From the NCBI RefSeq assembly GCF_013201605.1, contig NZ_CP053848.1, positions 1,364,001 to 1,428,000 of the forward strand: DNA of 64,000 nucleotides, read 5' to 3'. Shown here piece after piece: positions 1-10,354 of this stretch. The position numbers and the translations under genes are program-made. Position 1 is the first letter of the stretch. Every line of letters begins with the position of its first letter. The notes beneath the pieces are model-generated. The model was not told where the DNA came from. It saw only the letters and a list, made by a program, of their open reading frames with translations, and did no database searches. Origin of the DNA: Campylobacter ornithocola. Lineage in GTDB: Bacteria; Campylobacterota; Campylobacteria; Campylobacterales; Campylobacteraceae.

Positions 1-422
1 ACCACAGGCTCAATACCACTTGGCGGAGTTCCTTTAAAATCTCTATATCTACCATCATATTTTGGACGCTCTTTAGCTGCTTCTTGCTTAGCTCTTAATT
101 CATTAAGCTCTTCTTTACTCATATAACAATAATAAGCTTTACCCTCATCTAGTAATTTTTGAATGTATTTTTTATAAACATCAAATCTTTGAGATTGATA
201 CTCAATCATTCCATCATAATCTAGTCCACACCATTTAAATGCTTCTATAATAGCTTGTGTAGCTTCTTGTGAATTTCTTTTTAAATCCGTATCTTCAATA
301 CGCAATAAAAATTTACCTTTATTTTTTCTTGCATAAAGATAATTATATAAAGCTGTTCTAAGTCCTCCTATGTGCAAATATCCTGTTGGAGAAGGAGCAA
401 AACGCGTTGTAATTTCTTGCAT
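1..422 (-). CDS. gltX: Glutamyl-tRNA synthetase, N-terminal part (runs off the window)
   Basis: This is the first 140 codons of a class I glutamyl-tRNA synthetase, which charges tRNA-Glu (or tRNA-Gln in organisms with two copies) in the cytoplasm. The start codon is the ATG at 422-420, followed by [20 protein letters not shown], which carries the HIGH-type ATP-binding signature (HIGG). The IEDTD segment typical of GlxRS follows. The 3' part, with the KMSKS loop, lies beyond position 1. It is divergent from the chaperone gene at 487. In C. jejuni one of two gltX copies occupies this place beside Cj1289, so it may be the second copy. Confidence 0.95.
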   Translation of the reverse strand, partial: MQEITTRFAPSPTGYLHIGGLRTALYNYLYARKNKGKFLLRIEDTDLKRNSQEATQAIIEAFKWCGLDYDGMIEYQSQRFDVYKKYIQKLLDEGKAYYCYMSKEELNELRAKQEAAKERPKYDGRYRDFKGTPPSGIEPV

Positions 423-486
423 ATTTTTACCTTTTTTAAATTTTTATTGTTATAATGCTATATTTACACTTAAATAAAGGTTTTAT

Positions 487-1314
487 ATGAGAAAATTTTT
501 AATATCTTGTTGTTTTACTGCAAATATTTTATATGCTCAAACCATTGGTGGTGTAGCAATGGTGGTAGAAAGTCAGCCTATCACTCTTTATGATATAGAA
601 CAAACTATGAAAGAATTAAAAACCAATGATAAGCAAAAGGCTATAGCATTTTTAGTAGATGATAAGGTTCAACAAAGCGAGGCTAAAAAATTAGGGATTT
701 ATGTAAGTACTTTTGAGCTAAATGAAAAATTAGATCAAATTGCAAAAGGTAATAAAACCGATATTAATGGTTTACAAGAAAAAATAGAAAAAGATGGTTT
801 GAGTTTTGAAGTTTTTAAAAATCAAGTTAGAAAAGATCTTATAAGAGATAAACTTTATAGAAGTATAATGCAAAATGCAAAAATCAATATTGACGATCAA
901 ACGCTAAGGCACTTTTATGAAAGTAACCTTGATAAATTTAGTACTTTTTCGAATATAGATTTAGTTGTTTATAATTCTACAAATCCCGAGCTTTTACAAC
1001 AGCTAACACAAAATCCTATGTATAAAAATTCTCAAATTAAGTCAAAAGCCATTAGCCTAAATGCAACAAATTTAGATCCAAGATTACTTGCTTTATTAAA
1101 CAACACTAAAATAGGAGAATTTACTCCTGTATTAAATGGTGAAAATACCTATATAGTGTATTTTATAAAAGAAAAATATGGTAAAAATCCTATCGAATTT
1201 GACTTAATCAAAGATCAAGTTAGCAACGTCTATACTCTAACTCAAAGAGAACAAGCCTTAAAAAATCATCTTGATAAAATAAGAGCAAACGCTCATATAG
1301 AAGAATTAAGATAG
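487..1314 (+). CDS. SurA-like periplasmic chaperone / peptidyl-prolyl isomerase-like protein
   Basis: A 275-residue exported protein. Residues 1-17 form a signal peptide (basic MRKF, hydrophobic core, likely cleavage after LYA). The mature part begins with the VVESQPITLYDIEQ segment typical of the SurA N-terminal chaperone domain, followed by a helical region and a shortened, degenerate parvulin-like region. The product should assist outer-membrane protein folding in the periplasm. Size, context (between gltX and accC) and features match C. jejuni Cj1289, a SurA-like protein. The isomerase activity is uncertain because the parvulin core is poorly conserved. The gene stands alone, ending in a strong hairpin shared with accC. 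Confidence 0.85.
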   Translation: MRKFLISCCFTANILYAQTIGGVAMVVESQPITLYDIEQTMKELKTNDKQKAIAFLVDDKVQQSEAKKLGIYVSTFELNEKLDQIAKGNKTDINGLQEKIEKDGLSFEVFKNQVRKDLIRDKLYRSIMQNAKINIDDQTLRHFYESNLDKFSTFSNIDLVVYNSTNPELLQQLTQNPMYKNSQIKSKAISLNATNLDPRLLALLNNTKIGEFTPVLNGENTYIVYFIKEKYGKNPIEFDLIKDQVSNVYTLTQREQALKNHLDKIRANAHIEELR

Positions 1315-1330
1315 GTTAGACCTATCTTAA
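1306..1330. terminator. Bidirectional terminator hairpin between the chaperone gene and accC
   Basis: A perfect 11-bp inverted repeat (TTAAGATAGGT / ACCTATCTTAA) with a 3-base loop TAG lies between two convergent genes. It overlaps the stop of the upstream gene and ends 2 bp before the accC stop, so it can serve both strands. Confidence 0.75.
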
Positions 1331-1331
1331 A

Positions 1332-2663
1332 TTAATGTCTTGAAAGATAATTTGTATCATAATTATTATTGATAAAGTCTGCATTATCCATCATAGCTAA
1401 ATGAAAATCTTTAGTTGTTTTAATACCGCCCACAATAAGCTCTTGTAGGGCTATTTTCATTTTAGCTATAGCTGTGTTTCTATCTTCTCCCCAAACAACT
1501 AACTTTCCAATCATAGAATCATAATAAGGAGGTACACTATAATCTTGATAACAATGACTTTCCATTCTTACATTGCGTCCTGCTGGAGCTACATACTTTG
1601 TGATCTTACCTGGACAAGGTAAGAAAGTTTTAGAATCTTCAGCAGTAATTCTGCATTCTATAGAATGACCTTTGAGTTTAATTTCTTCTTGTTTTGGTAA
1701 AGGATACCCTTCTGCTACTTTAATCATAAGCTCAATAATATCTACCCCACTTACCATTTCACTCACACAATGCTCAACTTGCAAACGTGTATTCATCTCG
1801 ATAAAATAAAAATCTAAATTTTTATCTACCAAAAACTCAAAAGTTCCTGCACCCTCATAATCAATAGCTTTCGCAGCTTTTACCGCTGTTTCATGAAGTC
1901 TTGCTCTTGTTTTTTCATCTAGTAAAATTGCAGGAGACTCTTCTATCAATTTTTGATGGCGTCTTTGCATAGAGCAATCTCTCTCGCCTAAATGAATTAC
2001 ATTACCAAAACTATCCCCTAAAACTTGTACTTCTATATGGCGTGGATTTTGGATATACTTTTCCATATACATAGTGCCATCACCAAAAGCACTCATAGCT
2101 TCACTTTCTGCTGACCAATAAGCTTTTTCTAAATCTTTTTCATCTTCAACTACACGCATACCACGGCCACCACCACCTGCTGCCGCCTTTAAAATCACAG
2201 GATAACCTATTTCCTTAGCAAGTTTTTTTGCTGCTTCAACCCCACCTAAAGCTCCATCGCTTCCTGGGATTACAGGTACACCTGCTCTTTGCATTACTTG
2301 TTTTGCTTTACTTTTATCACTCATTAACGCCATAGCAGCCACTGAAGGGCCTATAAATTTGATATTATGTTTTGCGCAAATTTCAACAAAATTTTGATTT
2401 TCACTTAAAAATCCATATCCTGGAAAAATTGCATCAGCCTCGCTAATTTCAGCTGCACTAATAATAGCTGGAATATTCAAATAACTTTCTGAACTTCTAG
2501 CATTTCCTATGCAAATACTTGCATCAGCATACTTTAAATACAAAGCATCTTTATCTGCCGTAGAATACACACAAATTGCTTTTTTTCCCATTTCTTTTAT
2601 AGTTCTTAAAGCTCTTAATGCAATTTCTCCGCGATTTGCTATTAAAACTTTTTTAATTTCCAT
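1332..2663 (-). CDS. accC: Acetyl-CoA carboxylase, biotin carboxylase subunit
   Basis: A 443-residue biotin carboxylase that uses ATP and bicarbonate to carboxylate biotin on AccB, the first step of fatty acid synthesis. It begins KKVLIANRGEIALR, the typical start of the family, and carries the glycine-rich ATP-grasp loop (KAAAGGGGRGMR), the MEKYI and EMNTRLQVEH motifs and the C-terminal lid. An upstream in-frame start at 2717 would overlap accB and add 18 atypical residues. The ATG at 2663, one base after the accB stop, gives the standard N-terminus and is chosen here. It is co-transcribed with accB. Confidence 0.97.
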   Translation of the reverse strand: MEIKKVLIANRGEIALRALRTIKEMGKKAICVYSTADKDALYLKYADASICIGNARSSESYLNIPAIISAAEISEADAIFPGYGFLSENQNFVEICAKHNIKFIGPSVAAMALMSDKSKAKQVMQRAGVPVIPGSDGALGGVEAAKKLAKEIGYPVILKAAAGGGGRGMRVVEDEKDLEKAYWSAESEAMSAFGDGTMYMEKYIQNPRHIEVQVLGDSFGNVIHLGERDCSMQRRHQKLIEESPAILLDEKTRARLHETAVKAAKAIDYEGAGTFEFLVDKNLDFYFIEMNTRLQVEHCVSEMVSGVDIIELMIKVAEGYPLPKQEEIKLKGHSIECRITAEDSKTFLPCPGKITKYVAPAGRNVRMESHCYQDYSVPPYYDSMIGKLVVWGEDRNTAIAKMKIALQELIVGGIKTTKDFHLAMMDNADFINNNYDTNYLSRH

Positions 2664-2664
2664 T

Positions 2665-3114
2665 TTATAATTTCTCCACCACAAATAAAGGCATGCCAAA
2701 TTCCACAGGCTGACCATCTGCCACTAATACTTCTACTATCCTACAATCATATTCGGCTTCAATTTCATTCATGATTTTCATCGCTTCAATAATTGCTATA
2801 GTACTTCCTTTTTTAATAGTTTGTCCTGCCTTAGCAAAAGGTGCTGCACCTGGACTTGGAGCTTGATAAAAAGTGCCTACCATAGGGCTATTAATAGTTG
2901 GTTTATTAGAAGAGTTTGAACTTGCTTTAGTTTCATTAACTACATTTACATTAATTGGCTGTGGAGCCGGAGCAACAGGTGCAGGGGTTGGTAATTCGCA
3001 ACACATATCTCTTTCAAGTTCTATTTCAAATCCATCTTGTTCTTTTATTTTAATCTTACTTATATTTGCTTCTGCAAAAAGTTGCATTAATTCTTTGATT
3101 TCTTCTTTTGTCAT
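2665..3114 (-). CDS. accB: Acetyl-CoA carboxylase biotin carboxyl carrier protein
   Basis: A 149-residue biotin carrier of acetyl-CoA carboxylase. It has an N-terminal helix, a Pro/Ala-rich flexible linker (PTPAPVAPAPQP, about residues 41-52), and a C-terminal biotinyl domain whose EAMKIMNE motif contains the lysine that receives biotin. It sits one base upstream of accC, so the two are almost certainly an operon and translationally linked. The upstream region to dcd (130 bp, divergent) holds the promoters for both directions. Confidence 0.97.
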   Translation of the reverse strand: MTKEEIKELMQLFAEANISKIKIKEQDGFEIELERDMCCELPTPAPVAPAPQPINVNVVNETKASSNSSNKPTINSPMVGTFYQAPSPGAAPFAKAGQTIKKGSTIAIIEAMKIMNEIEAEYDCRIVEVLVADGQPVEFGMPLFVVEKL

Positions 3115-3244
3115 ATATTCTCCTTATTTATAAGACTTAATTTATAATTATATATAAAAATACTAAAAATAACTTCAATTATTTATTTTTTACTTTTATT
3201 TTAAGATATAATTTAAAAATTCACTTTGATTATAAAGGACAAAA

Positions 3245-3805
3245 ATGGGCTTAAAAGCGGATAATTGGATCAAAAAAATGGCATTAAGTCACAATATGAT
3301 AGAGCCATTTTGTGAAGCAAATATAGGTAAGGGTATAGTAAGTTATGGGCTTTCAAGCTATGGATATGATATAAGAGTTGGAAGAGAATTTAAAATTTTT
3401 ACTAATGTAAATTCAACTGTTGTGGATCCTAAAAATTTCGTAGAAGAAAATGTAGTAGATTTTGTAGGCGATGTGTGTATAGTTCCTGCAAATTCTTTTG
3501 CACTTGCAAGAACAGTTGAGTATTTCAAAATGCCAAATGATGTTTTGGCTATTTGTCTTGGCAAAAGTACTTATGCAAGATGTGGCATTATAGTTAATGT
3601 AACCCCTTTTGAACCTGGTTTTGAAGGACATATCACTATAGAAATTTCAAATACAACCCCACTACCTGCCAAAATTTATGCTAATGAAGGTATAGCACAG
3701 GTTTTATTTTTACAAGGGGATGAGCCTTGCGATGTAACATATGCCGATAAAAAAGGCAAATATCAAGCTCAAACAGGTATAACTTTACCAAGAATTTTAA
3801 AATAA
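3245..3805 (+). CDS. dcd: dCTP deaminase
   Basis: A 186-residue dCTP deaminase that converts dCTP to dUTP for dTTP synthesis. It contains the family core segments [12 protein letters not shown], the SVLE-like catalytic region and the nucleotide-binding [15 protein letters not shown] stretch, and has the usual length for the homotrimeric monofunctional enzyme. In C. jejuni the same gene (Cj1292) lies directly before the flagellin glycosylation locus, as here. A stop at 3805 leaves 50 bp before pseB; that gap contains a FliA-type promoter. Confidence 0.95.
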   Translation: MGLKADNWIKKMALSHNMIEPFCEANIGKGIVSYGLSSYGYDIRVGREFKIFTNVNSTVVDPKNFVEENVVDFVGDVCIVPANSFALARTVEYFKMPNDVLAICLGKSTYARCGIIVNVTPFEPGFEGHITIEISNTTPLPAKIYANEGIAQVLFLQGDEPCDVTYADKKGKYQAQTGITLPRILK

Positions 3806-3824
3806 TTTTATTTTCAGCCGATAT
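3796..3824 (+). promoter_or_regulatory. Probable sigma-28 (FliA) promoter of pseB
   Basis: A TTTAAA-like -35 element overlapping the end of dcd is followed after about 16 bp by CCGATAT (3818-3824), close to the Campylobacter FliA -10 consensus (CGATAT/CGATAA). It lies about 30 bp upstream of the pseB ATG. This would couple pseudaminic acid synthesis to late flagellar gene expression. The match is by eye. Confidence 0.65.
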
Positions 3825-3834
3825 AAAAACTTAG

Positions 3835-5983
<2,149 letters not shown>

Positions 5984-5987
<4 letters not shown>

Positions 5988-7273
5988 AAAATTTATCACG
6001 GGGGGGGGGGATGTACGTTTTAGCTAAAAAACTTTTCCCTATATGCAGAAGCATTACTGGAGCTGGTTTTAGGCAAAGCTTGAAAATTCTTGATGAGGCC
6101 ATAGGTGGAAATATTCTACAAATTCATTCTATAAAAAGTGGAACTAAAGTATATGATTGGATAGTGCCACAAGAATGGCAAATAAACGATGCGTATATAG
6201 TTACTCCAGATGGTGAGAAAATTTGTGATTTTAAAGAAAATAATTTGCATGTATTAAATTATAGTGAAGGTATTGATGCTGAAATTTCTTTACAAGAATT
6301 GCAAAATCATTTATATTCTATAGAAGATTATGAAGATGCTATACCTTATGTAACTAGCTATTATAAAAGACGCTGGGGATTTTGCATAAAACACAAAGAT
6401 AGAAAAAAATTAAAAAATGGTAATTATAAAGTATTTATAGATGCAAAACATTTTGATGGTGTTTTAAATTATGCTGATTTTATAATACCTAGCACTCAAA
6501 ATTGTAAAGACGAAATTTTAATCTCTACTTATCTTTGTCATCCATCTATGGCAAACAACGAATTAAGTGGCCCAATAGTGGCTATATTTTTAGCTAAATG
6601 GCTTTTAGAACAAAAACATAGAAAATATAATTATCGTTTTTTAATTGCACCTGAAACCATAGGAAGTATAGTTTATATAAACAAGCACTTAAAACATTTG
6701 CAAAAATACACAAAAGCAGGTTTTGCTCTTTCTTGTATAGGTGATGATAATGCTTACTCACTTATTCACACCCCAAGAGAAGATACTCTAGCTGATAAAG
6801 TAGCCCTACACACTTTAAAAAATAAAGCAAATTTTAAAGAATTTAGCTTTTTAGATAGAGGTGGTAATGAAAGACAATTTTGTGCACCTTTGGTAAATTT
6901 ACCTGTTGTAGGAGTTTGTAGAACTAGATTTGGTGATTATAAAGAATACCACACTAGTAAAGATGACTTAAGTTTAATTTCACCAACAAGTTTAGAAAAT
7001 AGTCTTAAAGCTATGCAAGAAATCATTATGAATTTAGAAATTAATGAAATTTACAAAAGCACTACTTTTTGTGAACCAAATTTGGGTAAAAGAGGATTGT
7101 ATCACACTATTAATACTGTATCAACCAATAGTCAAATTCCATTATCTTGTAATTTTCTTGCATATTGTGATGGGCAAAATGATGTTTTAGATATAGCTTC
7201 AAAACTTAATATACAAGCTTATGAATTAAAAGATTTAATAGAAAAATTAAAATTTCACAAATTAATTCTTTAG
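5984..7273 (+). CDS. Aminopeptidase-fold (DUF4910-type) flagellin-glycan modification protein, phase-variable, ON
   Basis: A 429-residue relative of C. jejuni Cj1295, a phase-variable gene that others have linked to addition of di-O-methylglyceric acid to Pse on flagellin. It has a zinc-peptidase-like core: STYLCHPSMANNELSG with His and Asn/Glu ligands, then PETIGS and the EYHTSKDD block. The C-terminus looks like a winged helix (about residues 350-429). Residues 6-9 (RGGG) are encoded by an 11-G tract (6000-6010), in frame in this sequence. ATG 5984 overlaps the pseC stop. A TTG at 5978 is an alternative start but adds only two residues. Its reaction is not known. Confidence 0.85.
6000..6010 (+). 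repeat. Poly-G tract (G11) near the start of the DUF4910-type gene
   Basis: Eleven G residues in codons 6-9. G11 keeps the ORF open; gain or loss of one G gives early termination. This fits a phase-variation switch, currently ON. Confidence 0.9.
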
Positions 7274-7301
7274 CCTTAATATAAAAAGAAAGGAACAACT
7301 A

Positions 7302-7538
7302 ATGGAAATTTCAATGCAAGCGGTTAAAACTATATTTGAAAATATAGGGAGATATGATATAGATGAAAATGCAAAAAATTTAGTTGATGAGGACATTATT
7401 GATAGTGTAGATATGATGAAACTTATAGTAGAAATCGAAAAATTTTTTAACAAATCTTTAGATGCTAAATTTATAACACCTGATAACTTTAAGGATTTTC
7501 AAAGCATCCAGCAAATGCTTGAACAAGCTATGAATTAG
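7302..7538 (+). CDS. Acyl-carrier protein (DltC-like), copy 1
   Basis: A 78-residue carrier protein. The motif IIDSVDMMKL places the phosphopantetheine attachment serine at about residue 35. The spacing and the downstream pattern (EIEKFFNKSLDAKFITPDNF) resemble D-alanyl carrier proteins more than fatty-acid ACPs. Two close paralogues lie at 13309 and 19163. It presumably carries an acyl or aminoacyl thioester used by neighbouring transferases to decorate the flagellar sugar; this is inference from context. It follows the DUF4910-type gene by 28 bp and ends in a 4-bp overlap with a convergent gene. Confidence 0.85.
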   Translation: MEISMQAVKTIFENIGRYDIDENAKNLVDEDIIDSVDMMKLIVEIEKFFNKSLDAKFITPDNFKDFQSIQQMLEQAMN

Positions 7539-8284
7539 TCTGTAAAATATTTGCAAAATCTATCTTGATGTTTTTGCTCTAAAATATCATATAGATTTTG
7601 TATTTTATTTATAAATTCATCATTTTTATATGCCTTTAAGGTCATGGAATTCAATTCTTGCATAGCAAAAAAATCATATTTTTCATCTTCACTCATCTCA
7701 TCTAAATACATTTCTTTTCCATAGTATTCGTAAGTATATTTTTTTAATGCCTCTTCAATATACTCTAAAGCTTTGAAAATAAATATCATAATAGGTTCTT
7801 TTTGGAGTATCTTTGTATTGTTATCAAAAGTTTTTATAAATTCTTTTTCAGCTGTATGTGTAATAGTACAAAAATTATTTTTTTTATGCTTATAAAAAAT
7901 ATCAAACAATGCACAAGGTTTTACACCTAAAAAATTACCATCAAAATCAACTTGTGGATAATAAGGGTATAATTTACAAATCAATGGTCTTAGATTATGC
8001 GGATTACAAATACCATTTAAAGAGCATTTTATAAAATAAATAGTAATTTTCTTTTTATTTTTCAATTCATATATTGCTACACTATGTTCATTTAAGTTAT
8101 TATTTCCTGCTTTTGTTAAAGACAAATATTCAGCTTCAATCATAGGTAAAATGACACTATTTGATTTATTAAATTTAAAATATTTTGCATAAATATTATG
8201 GCAACATCCACCATTGCAAGTCATATAACATTTTGGTGCAAAAATAAATTCTTTATCGTGTAGAGTATCAAAAAAATTATTCAT
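7535..8284 (-). CDS. Cysteine-cluster (YkgJ/FliB-like) metal-binding protein
   Basis: A 249-residue protein with a cysteine cluster: C-x3-C-x3-CC near residues 19-28 (CYMTCNGGCC), then CSLNGICNPHNLRPLICKLYPY and a later KPC. This arrangement resembles the YkgJ family (putative zinc or iron chelators), which is related to the flagellin lysine-N-methylase FliB. The C-terminal half is helical with no motif I recognise. It is on the opposite strand to the island operon, 9 bp downstream of a DUF2920 gene, so the two form a minus-strand pair. A role in flagellin modification is suggested only by the neighbourhood and the distant FliB resemblance. Confidence 0.65.
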   Translation of the reverse strand: MNNFFDTLHDKEFIFAPKCYMTCNGGCCHNIYAKYFKFNKSNSVILPMIEAEYLSLTKAGNNNLNEHSVAIYELKNKKKITIYFIKCSLNGICNPHNLRPLICKLYPYYPQVDFDGNFLGVKPCALFDIFYKHKKNNFCTITHTAEKEFIKTFDNNTKILQKEPIMIFIFKALEYIEEALKKYTYEYYGKEMYLDEMSEDEKYDFFAMQELNSMTLKAYKNDEFINKIQNLYDILEQKHQDRFCKYFTD

Positions 8285-8293
8285 ATTTTTCCT

Positions 8294-9499
8294 TTAAATG
8301 ATTTCTAGAACAAATTTATTGCCATTATCTTTAAAAGTAAAAACTTTATTTTCACAAGGATAACTTATACTATTTTGTTTTAGATTAATTTTTTTTCCTT
8401 TAAAAGTTTCTAATAATCTAGGCACCTCTTTTTTAAACAATCCTTTTATAGTGATACCACCACCATGTTCTGAATGCTTAATAAATCTTCCATCAACATT
8501 ATCTTCCATTAATTTAAAATCTACATCATAGCCTAAATTTTTATATATTTGCATCAGTTGTATTTTATCTTTTACAGGACTCATTGAATCAGTAGAGCTA
8601 TGATAACTTATATATTTTATATTATTATCTTTTTGAGCTTGTAAGGCTAAATGCGTAGGATTAAGCAAGGCTCTTATCATATAGTTTTCTTTTTTAAAAC
8701 AATAAGGAGAGTTAGAATCTACATTCCAATATGTTTTTAAAAAACAACAAAATTGAACATTTTTCTCATAAATTATAAATTCTGTTTGATTTAAATCTTT
8801 TCCTATTATGTATTGCAACAAAAGCAAAGCTTCACCAGAATTATCAACAACCGCATCAACATACCAAGGAGCAATTTTTGAAATTAGCAAAGATAGGTAT
8901 CCTCCGTATGACCCCCCCCCATAAATTTTAGGTAAATTTTGAAACTGCGGAAATTTAATCATAATATCTTTTAATGCATTGATATGATCAATAGCAGCCA
9001 TAATGCCATAATTTTGATATTCATTATTAGGAGGTATTAATGTCGCTGCAATAGTTGCCTTATAATCTTGTTGTCTTCTTCCTACATCTTTTAAATATTG
9101 AACATGAGAATCTAATTTTTGGATAAAATCCCCAGTAGTATTTTCATTTAAGCCAAAAACACTCAATCCTAGATTTTCCAAAGTTCTTTCAAAATATCTT
9201 AAGTCTTCTTTTAAAATCGATAGCTTAGCACTATAATTAGTATCATTACTCCTTCTAATGCTAAAACACCAATATATAACATTTACAACTACTACATCAT
9301 ATTTTTGAGCAATATACTGTCTATCAAAATCCATAACAGCCATACTTGTATTTGTACCATACCCACCTATCATAAAAACAATAGCCTTCATTTCTTTGCT
9401 ATCATCATAAGTAATTCTGTATTCAAGTTTACTTTCTCTTTTTATATTAAGTTCTACATCATCACAAGAATCTATAAAATAAGTTTGGTTTATAAGCAT
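8294..9499 (-). CDS. DUF2920 alpha/beta-hydrolase-like protein, copy 1, phase-variable, ON
   Basis: A 401-residue protein of the Campylobacter family that includes Cj1305c, Cj1306c, Cj1310c and Cj0617. An alpha/beta-hydrolase fold is suggested by the VFMIGGYG oxyanion-type segment near residue 43 and a nucleophile elbow GGGSYGG with Ser about 197. Part of that elbow is encoded by a 9-C (G9 on the coding strand) tract, in frame here. A second copy lies at 14520, sharing identical DNA blocks. It is divergent from an AAC(3)-family gene across a 71-bp gap. The substrate is unknown; an esterase or acyltransferase acting on the flagellar glycan is a reasonable guess. Confidence 0.8.
   Translation of the reverse strand: MLINQTYFIDSCDDVELNIKRESKLEYRITYDDSKEMKAIVFMIGGYGTNTSMAVMDFDRQYIAQKYDVVVVNVIYWCFSIRRSNDTNYSAKLSILKEDLRYFERTLENLGLSVFGLNENTTGDFIQKLDSHVQYLKDVGRRQQDYKATIAATLIPPNNEYQNYGIMAAIDHINALKDIMIKFPQFQNLPKIYGGGSYGGYLSLLISKIAPWYVDAVVDNSGEALLLLQYIIGKDLNQTEFIIYEKNVQFCCFLKTYWNVDSNSPYCFKKENYMIRALLNPTHLALQAQKDNNIKYISYHSSTDSMSPVKDKIQLMQIYKNLGYDVDFKLMEDNVDGRFIKHSEHGGGITIKGLFKKEVPRLLETFKGKKINLKQNSISYPCENKVFTFKDNGNKFVLEII
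8912..8920 (-). repeat. Poly-G tract (G9 on the minus strand) in DUF2920 copy 1
   Basis: Nine C on the plus strand encode the GGG before the putative nucleophile Ser197. The gene is in frame at this length. Confidence 0.9.
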
Positions 9500-9570
9500 A
9501 TCTTTCTTTCTTATATCAATTTATGCTATTATAACCAATTAAAATCTAATTAAAGAAAAATACAAGATAT

Positions 9571-10353
9571 ATGAAATATATACTAGAATGCAATAACAAA
9601 AAATATTCCAATAAAGATTTAATTGAATCTTTTTATAAACTCGGTATCCAAAAAGGTGATACATTATGTATACATAGTGAATTAGTGAAATTTGGCATAC
9701 CTTTACTTCCTAGAAATGAATTTTTGCAAACTATTTTAGATTGTTTTTTTGAGGTCATAGGAAAAGAAGGCACACTCATAATGCCTACCTTTACTTATAG
9801 TTTTTGCAAAAATGAAATTTATGATAAATTAATTTCTAAAAGTGCTGTTGGGGTTTTAACAGAATATTTTCGTAAATGGGGGGGGGTAAAGCGTACAAAT
9901 GATCCTATATTTTCTTTTGCTATTAAAGGAGCTAAAGAAGAATTATTTTTAAAAGATACAACAAGTTGTTTTGGAGAAAACTCTGTATATGATGTTTTAA
10001 CAAAACAAAATGGCAAACTAATTTTATTTGGATCTAAAATAGCCGGTTATACTTTTAGTCATTTTATAGAAGAAAAAGCTAATGTGCCATATAGATATTT
10101 TAAAAATTTTAGTGGTAAAATTACTTATGAAAATGGTAAAATGGAATGTAAAAATATTAAATATTATGTTAGAAAACTAAATGAAAATTCAGATTTAGAT
10201 GTTGATAAACAGGTGGCTATTTTAAAGAGTGATAATAATTTTAATATTTTAAATTTTTCTAATGCTCATATAATAAGTATCAATATGAAAAACTACTTAG
10301 AAAAAACATTAAAAGCTTTAAAGGACAATCCTTATTGCTTGCTAAAGGAATAA
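9571..10353 (+). CDS. AAC(3)-family N-acyltransferase, copy 1, phase-variable, ON
   Basis: A 260-residue member of the aminoglycoside 3-N-acetyltransferase fold family, similar to C. jejuni Cj1296/Cj1297. It shows the family features GDTLCIHSELVKFG, LIMPTFTYSF and RTNDPIFSFA. In this setting the substrate is far more likely a sugar amine or a carrier-bound amino acid than an antibiotic. Residues 103-105 are encoded by a 9-G tract (WGGV), in frame. It begins the plus-strand operon that runs through the ligase, GNAT, formyltransferase, ACP and KAS III genes. The next start follows the stop by one base. Confidence 0.85.
   Translation: MKYILECNNKKYSNKDLIESFYKLGIQKGDTLCIHSELVKFGIPLLPRNEFLQTILDCFFEVIGKEGTLIMPTFTYSFCKNEIYDKLISKSAVGVLTEYFRKWGGVKRTNDPIFSFAIKGAKEELFLKDTTSCFGENSVYDVLTKQNGKLILFGSKIAGYTFSHFIEEKANVPYRYFKNFSGKITYENGKMECKNIKYYVRKLNENSDLDVDKQVAILKSDNNFNILNFSNAHIISINMKNYLEKTLKALKDNPYCLLKE
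9878..9886 (+). repeat. Poly-G tract (G9) in AAC(3)-family copy 1
   Basis: Nine G spanning codons 103-105. The frame is intact (ON). The paralogue at 19403 has no tract at this position. Confidence 0.9.
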
Positions 10354-10354
10354 A

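Noticed and set aside
2664-2717. Longer accC start at 2717
   Set aside because: It would overlap accB by 53 bp and add 18 atypical residues; ATG 2663 gives the standard biotin carboxylase N-terminus.
2873-3133. Plus-strand ORF opposite accB
   Set aside because: It is a mirror of the accB linker and has no ribosome-binding site; many similar shadow frames were ignored.
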